Assembly (NCBI GenBank): GCA_007695145.1
Contig: REEI01000073.1
Coordinates: forward strand, 1 to 37,314
Direction: 5' to 3'
DNA: 37,314 nt
DNA from: Saprospirales bacterium
GTDB taxonomy: Bacteria > Bacteroidota > Bacteroidia > Chitinophagales > Saprospiraceae
This document shows positions 33,888-37,314 of the stretch, piece by piece. The notes under the pieces are model-generated. The model searched no databases and had not been told where the DNA came from. It saw only the letters and a list, made by a program, of their open reading frames with translations. The number at the start of each line of letters is the position of its first letter. The stretch's first letter is position 1. A program made the position numbers and the translations under genes.

Positions 33888-35075
33888 TCAAGTTCCTTGA
33901 TTCTCTTCCATTGCGGCGCGATATACGGCCTCTGCCACACGGTAGCCAACGGCTTCATTGAGTGAGGAGGGAATGATTTGATCGTGACTGAGATTGGTTA
34001 TGCAATTGGATATGGCATGAGCGGCTGCTATTTTCATCCCAGGGCTTATGGACTTTGCTTTGGCATCCAATGCTCCTCTAAAAATACCCGGGAATCCCAA
34101 CACATTGTTTATTTGATTGGGCAAATCGCTACGGCCGGTGCCTACAATTGCAGCCCCTCCTCTGTATGCCTCTTCGGGCATGATTTCAGGTGTGGGGTTG
34201 GCGAGGGCGAAGACTATTGGGTCCAGAGCCATACTTCTAATGTGCTCAGCACTTAATAGGTCGCCAACACTTACACCGATAAAAACATCTGCTCCTTTTA
34301 ATGCATTAAATACAGTACCTTTAATATTGTGAGGATTCGTGAAATAAAGAGAGTTGCGCTTTTGGTCATTGAGGTCATTGCGATCTTTGTGCACAACTCC
34401 TTTGCTATCGCAAAGAATGATCTCTCCAACTGGTTGACAGATTCCGTCGTTCTTATTGTCAACACAGAGTAGAAGCTTTGCGATTGCTATCCCTGCCGCA
34501 CCGGCTCCATTGATAACCACCTTAAGTTCGCTGAGTTTTTTGCCGGTCACTCTCGCTGCATTCAATAGCCCTGCCAAAACAACTATGGCCGTACCATGCT
34601 GATCATCGTGGAATACGGGAATGCCTATATCCTGAAGCCGCTCTTCAATTTCAAAACTCTTGGGTGCTGCAATGTCCTCCAGATTGATTCCGCCGAAAAC
34701 AGGAGCAATGCGCTTTACTGTTTCAACTATTTCATCTGCTGTGGTTGCATCCAGGCAGATGGGAAAAGCGTCAATGGCAGCAAATTTCTTGAATAGCATG
34801 GCCTTTCCTTCCATTACGGGTATGGCAGCATGGGGACCTATGTTGCCAAGACCCAAAACGGCGCTTCCATCAGATACTATTGCAACGGTATTACTTTTTA
34901 TAGTGTAGTCCCACACTTTTTCCGGATTCTTTGCAATCTCCCGGCATGGTTCGGCAACTCCGGGAGAATATACCAATGAGAGGTCTTCTTTGGTCCGCAC
35001 ATCAAATTTTGAGGTGATCTTGATTTTGCCGCGTAAGTGCTCATGAAGTGAAAGAGCTTCCTTGTAAATATCCAT
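33888..35075 (-). CDS. NAD(P)-dependent malic enzyme, short form
   Basis: A 395-residue malic enzyme that oxidatively decarboxylates malate to pyruvate. The malic-enzyme N-terminal domain has LSLVYSPGVAEPCREIAKNP and GSAVLGLGNIGPHAAIPVMEGKAMLFKKFA; the metal/substrate segment is INLEDIAAPKSFEIEE, then FHDDQHGTAIV. The Rossmann domain carries NGAGAAGIAIAKLLL. The C-terminus ends soon after the NAD-binding domain, so the phosphotransacetylase-like domain of the long MaeB form (about 750 residues), common in Bacteroidota, is absent. The frame opens at a TTG (35099) but the ATG at 35075 starts MDIYKEALSLHEHLRGK, typical of the family, and a promoter box lies just upstream. Confidence 0.94.
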   Translation of the reverse strand: MDIYKEALSLHEHLRGKIKITSKFDVRTKEDLSLVYSPGVAEPCREIAKNPEKVWDYTIKSNTVAIVSDGSAVLGLGNIGPHAAIPVMEGKAMLFKKFAAIDAFPICLDATTADEIVETVKRIAPVFGGINLEDIAAPKSFEIEERLQDIGIPVFHDDQHGTAIVVLAGLLNAARVTGKKLSELKVVINGAGAAGIAIAKLLLCVDNKNDGICQPVGEIILCDSKGVVHKDRNDLNDQKRNSLYFTNPHNIKGTVFNALKGADVFIGVSVGDLLSAEHIRSMALDPIVFALANPTPEIMPEEAYRGGAAIVGTGRSDLPNQINNVLGFPGIFRGALDAKAKSISPGMKIAAAHAISNCITNLSHDQIIPSSLNEAVGYRVAEAVYRAAMEENQGT

Positions 35076-35096
35076 TGATAGAATTTTTTGATACCA

Positions 35097-35104
35097 CAAA
35101 GGTA
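35097..35104 (-). promoter_or_regulatory. Predicted -7 promoter box for malic enzyme
   Basis: Minus-strand TACCTTTG followed by TGG is an exact TAnnTTTG match 21 bases before the ATG at 35075. It also shows that the TTG at 35099, which overlaps the box, is not the start. Confidence 0.6.
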
Positions 35105-35182
35105 CTAATTAGGTCTTTATAAGGTATTTATTTTATCTTTACCTACTGGCCGGGCAATTAGTTCTGTATTGATGTTAAATCA

Positions 35183-35269
35183 TTACATATTTTCCAGAAT
35201 TTCCCTTGCCTCTTTCAATTCTGGATCGAGGGGATGTAAGTTGTTATTGAGAAAGTAATTTTCAATATT
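35183..35269 (-). pseudogene. Possible C-terminal coding remnant, 28 codons
   Basis: Between two stop codons on the minus strand lies a short open stretch whose last 17 residues read HPLDPELKEAREILENM, then TAA. The charged amphipathic helix looks like a real protein C-terminus, but there is no start codon and the upstream side is cut by TAA TAA. It lies between the malic enzyme and plsC starts. It may be the tail of a decayed gene, or chance. An eight-base inverted repeat (CCAGAATT/AATTCTGG, 35194-35201 and 35217-35224) lies within it. Confidence 0.25.
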
Positions 35270-35275
35270 TTATTA

Positions 35276-35998
35276 ATGGTTTCAACTATCAGAGCGTGGA
35301 TGCGAATAGCTTTGGTTCTTCTGACCATCGTTATTTATATTGCAGTCTTTTACCTGATGCTGCCATTTAAAAAGGATTCACTCAAATGGGGCTTAGCACT
35401 TAGAAGGTCCTGGATGATTATTGCTCATCAGATCATGGGCATTCGAGTAAATTTAATTGGGGAGCTGCCAAAAGGAGCCTGCCTGGTTGTTTGCAATCAT
35501 CAATCTGCCCTGGATCCCATTGTGGTAATGCGTTACAAAGAACTATTTCCCGTAGGCAAACATGAAATTAGATCGTATCCATTGATCGGGTTTGCCTCTG
35601 AAAAGACGGGCATCTTGTTTGTCAACCGGGACGAAAGGGATCACCGAAGGGCCATCCGAAAAAAGGTAGAGGAATTCCTCAGCTCAGGGCGATCTATTTT
35701 GTTGTTTCCCGAGGGAACAGTAAGTTCCGGCTTTAATTTACTGCCCTTCAGACATGGTTCTTTTCAAAGTGCCATAAATGCCGGAACTCCGGTTGTGCCG
35801 GTTGCCATTGTATTCAAGTCTCCGGATATTCCATGGAAAGAAAAGGATTCACTTTACCGCCATTTGATGACCCAGTTAGGTAAATCCAGCATAGATGTCG
35901 ATCTCATTTTTTTGGAGCCTCTCCGTGGGAGTGATCCACACGAACTATCCAAGAATGCCAGAGAAGCTATAATCAGCCAGTTCGAGAAAAATCTGTAA
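35276..35998 (+). CDS. plsC: 1-acyl-sn-glycerol-3-phosphate acyltransferase (PlsC family)
   Basis: A 240-residue membrane-associated acyltransferase that makes phosphatidic acid from lysophosphatidic acid. One N-terminal transmembrane helix spans about 10-29. The acceptor motif NHQSALD (His75, Asp80; HX4D) and the glycerophosphate-binding motif FPEGT (144-148) are intact, with VPVAIVF in the later strand. Length is normal for the family. No promoter box of the TAnnTTTG type was found upstream. It could also be a lysophospholipid or ornithine-lipid acyltransferase of the same family. Confidence 0.92.
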   Translation: MVSTIRAWMRIALVLLTIVIYIAVFYLMLPFKKDSLKWGLALRRSWMIIAHQIMGIRVNLIGELPKGACLVVCNHQSALDPIVVMRYKELFPVGKHEIRSYPLIGFASEKTGILFVNRDERDHRRAIRKKVEEFLSSGRSILLFPEGTVSSGFNLLPFRHGSFQSAINAGTPVVPVAIVFKSPDIPWKEKDSLYRHLMTQLGKSSIDVDLIFLEPLRGSDPHELSKNAREAIISQFEKNL

Positions 35999-36082
35999 GA
36001 TCTCACTTATCAAATGCTGTCTTTTAGCTTCGCAAAAAAAAATACTTAAACGCCTCAGGCAAAAAAATCGCCCAATAAATTA

Positions 36083-36090
36083 TATCTTTC
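36083..36090 (+). promoter_or_regulatory. Possible -7 promoter box for the FISUMP gene
   Basis: TATCTTTC, one mismatch from TAnnTTTG, 28 bases before the ATG at 36119. No -33 element was seen. Confidence 0.35.
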
Positions 36091-36118
36091 GGCCTGGAAA
36101 ACTAAATGTTGATAAACA

Positions 36119-36820
36119 ATGAAAAACCACTTGTTATTTTTGTCTCTATTCTCTGGATTATTACTTGCGTCCTGCGCCCCAGATCAAAAAACTTATGATT
36201 ATCTTGAAATCGGAAATCAAAAGTGGATGTCCGAAAATCTCAGCAGCAGGACTTATGCTGATGGGCGTGCTATCAACTTCTTTGCTGAAGATGATGCTAA
36301 ATGGGAGGCGGATGTTGAAGGGGCTTACGCATGGTACAACAATGACCAGGATTTGGGAAAAAAATATGGGGCCTTGTACAATTGGTATGCTGTGAATAAC
36401 CCACGCAATATTTGCCCCGAGGGCTGGAGGGTTCCCACCGATGAAGACTGGAAGGAGTTGGAGGCGTTTTTGGGGATGGTGTCCAGAGATCTGGACCACA
36501 CCGGTATGAGACAAGAGGGAAATATAGGTGGCAAACTAAAACATACCCATACTGCTGGAGAAGAACATCCATTTTGGATGGCTCCTAATGAAGCTGCATC
36601 TGATGAAGTTGGTTTTTCGGCCCTTGCAGCAGGTGAAAAAAAACCCAATGGCTCCTACAGCAATTTGGGTCTTAACGGGACTTTCTGGACGATGACGGAA
36701 GATGAAAATAATGAACTCAGAGCGATTTATCGAAACCTGGGTGCAAGACACGGTGGTATTTATCGCCTCAGCGCACCAAAAAATTACGGCTTTTCAGTTA
36801 GATGCATTAAAGTTGATTAA
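36119..36820 (+). CDS. FISUMP-domain lipoprotein
   Basis: A 233-residue predicted lipoprotein. The signal MKNHLLFLSLFSGLLLASC ends in a lipobox (LLASC, Cys19). The rest is a FISUMP domain (Fibrobacter succinogenes major paralogous domain): IGNQKWMSENLSSRTYADG, then YGALYNWYAV, ICPEGWRVPTDEDWKELEAFLG, and the end GFSVRCIKVD. These domains are common in Bacteroidota and Fibrobacteres and are of unknown function. The domain fills the protein. It is followed after 11 bases by a small membrane protein gene, probably in the same transcript. Confidence 0.92.
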   Translation: MKNHLLFLSLFSGLLLASCAPDQKTYDYLEIGNQKWMSENLSSRTYADGRAINFFAEDDAKWEADVEGAYAWYNNDQDLGKKYGALYNWYAVNNPRNICPEGWRVPTDEDWKELEAFLGMVSRDLDHTGMRQEGNIGGKLKHTHTAGEEHPFWMAPNEAASDEVGFSALAAGEKKPNGSYSNLGLNGTFWTMTEDENNELRAIYRNLGARHGGIYRLSAPKNYGFSVRCIKVD

Positions 36821-36831
36821 AGATAATTATC

Positions 36832-37209
36832 ATGGATGGAAAAACTCGAGCTATAGTGGCTCATTTTACCATTATTGGTTGGATCATTGCCCTGATTGTC
36901 AATAATAGCGATAATCAGGGTAAGGATGAGTTCGCCTCCTTTTATATTCGCCAAATGCTAGGTTTACTTTTGATCTGGCTTGCCCTGCAAATGTTTAGAG
37001 GATTTTTGATATCGGGCTTTTCAATCGGTGGCAGTATAGGATTACCGGGTACTGGCATTTATAGTTTATTCATTGGCTCAGTTTTTACCTTCTTAGGTAT
37101 TGCAATGTTTATTCTATGGGTCTTGAGTCTTGTTGGAGCAGCCGGAGGCGAGAAAAAACTGACTCCTTTTTTTGGAGAATATTTTCAGGACTGGTTTAAA
37201 TCTTTGTGA
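36832..37209 (+). CDS. Small DUF4870/Tic20-like membrane protein
   Basis: A 125-residue membrane protein with three to four hydrophobic helices. The start MDGKTRAIVAHFTIIGWIIAL and the segment FASFYIRQMLGLLLIWLAL (first and second helices) match the small DUF4870-type proteins common in Bacteroidota, which carry an EFASFHIRQ-like motif; some of these are labelled Tic20-like import components without proof. The ATG follows the FISUMP stop by 11 bases. A second copy appears to begin at 37292. Confidence 0.7.
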   Translation: MDGKTRAIVAHFTIIGWIIALIVNNSDNQGKDEFASFYIRQMLGLLLIWLALQMFRGFLISGFSIGGSIGLPGTGIYSLFIGSVFTFLGIAMFILWVLSLVGAAGGEKKLTPFFGEYFQDWFKSL

Positions 37210-37291
37210 ATTGAAACTGGTTGTAATTTTTAAATCCTGGAAACAGTCCTATGCAAGCATAACAATTAATAATCATTAAAATTTTAAAATC

Positions 37292-37314
37292 ATGGATGGA
37301 AAAACTAAAGCAAT
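37292..37314 (+). CDS. Start of a tandem paralogue of the preceding membrane protein (cut by window edge)
   Basis: The last 23 bases encode MDGKTKA and continue out of the window. The first 15 coding bases are identical to those of the gene at 36832, and the short TC before the ATG is shared. This is most simply a tandem duplicate gene, 82 bases after the first. Only seven residues are visible, so the family call rests on that identity. Confidence 0.55.

Noticed and set aside
35076-35099. TTG start of the malic enzyme
   Set aside because: It overlaps the TACCTTTG box, and the family-typical start is the ATG at 35075.

Overview
This window comes from a member of the Bacteroidota. The family level cannot be fixed from sequence alone; Cytophagales, Saprospiria and Flavobacteriia all fit. 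The evidence is a protein with a type IX secretion C-terminal sorting domain (Omp28-like), a DUF6089/PorG-like barrel, DUF6427 and DUF3109 proteins, a FISUMP lipoprotein, a TamB-like protein of about 1,680 residues, weak Shine-Dalgarno sequences, and many copies of the Bacteroidota -7 promoter box TAnnTTTG in front of genes and both tRNAs. Most of the window is ordinary chromosomal housekeeping and envelope biology. No phage, plasmid, transposase or CRISPR array was found.

Layout. 1-2.2 kb: an iron-sulfur (6-4) photolyase, then tRNA-Ser(UGA) with a terminator. 2.2-6.2 kb (minus strand): a probable unit of DUF6089 barrel, RecQ-family helicase and GT4 glycosyltransferase. 6.9-9.8 kb: DUF3109 protein and a membrane-anchored PpiD-like isomerase, closed by a strong terminator. 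9.9-15.8 kb: S9 peptidase, DUF6427 membrane protein, MDR oxidoreductase and AbgT-family transporter. 16.4-19.2 kb (minus): M28 metallopeptidase and an ICMT-like membrane methyltransferase. 19.4-24.4 kb: tamB. 24.4-27.4 kb (minus): Omp28-like T9SS cargo, a gene-free stretch with a triplicated 23-bp repeat and hairpins, and a beta-barrel protein. 27.7-31.8 kb: a four-gene operon. 31.9-33.1 kb (minus): lipB and an acyl-CoA thioesterase. 33.5 kb: tRNA-Ala(GGC). 33.9-37.3 kb: malic enzyme (minus), PlsC acyltransferase, FISUMP lipoprotein, a small DUF4870-like membrane protein and the first codons of a tandem paralogue cut by the window edge.

The most interesting region is the operon at 27755-31827: UbiA prenyltransferase, type III polyketide synthase, SAM methyltransferase, and a secreted protein that I read as a divergent member of the zinc phospholipase C / P1 nuclease fold. 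The four genes abut or overlap by 0-4 bases. The first three form a plausible pathway to a methylated, possibly prenylated, alkyl-resorcinol or alkyl-pyrone membrane lipid. The fourth gene is unexplained in that context. Second-tier points are an atypical RecQ whose zinc cysteines lie about 160 residues later than in E. coli RecQ, a candidate structured RNA leader before the DUF6089 gene, and several operator-like palindromes and repeats in intergenic DNA.
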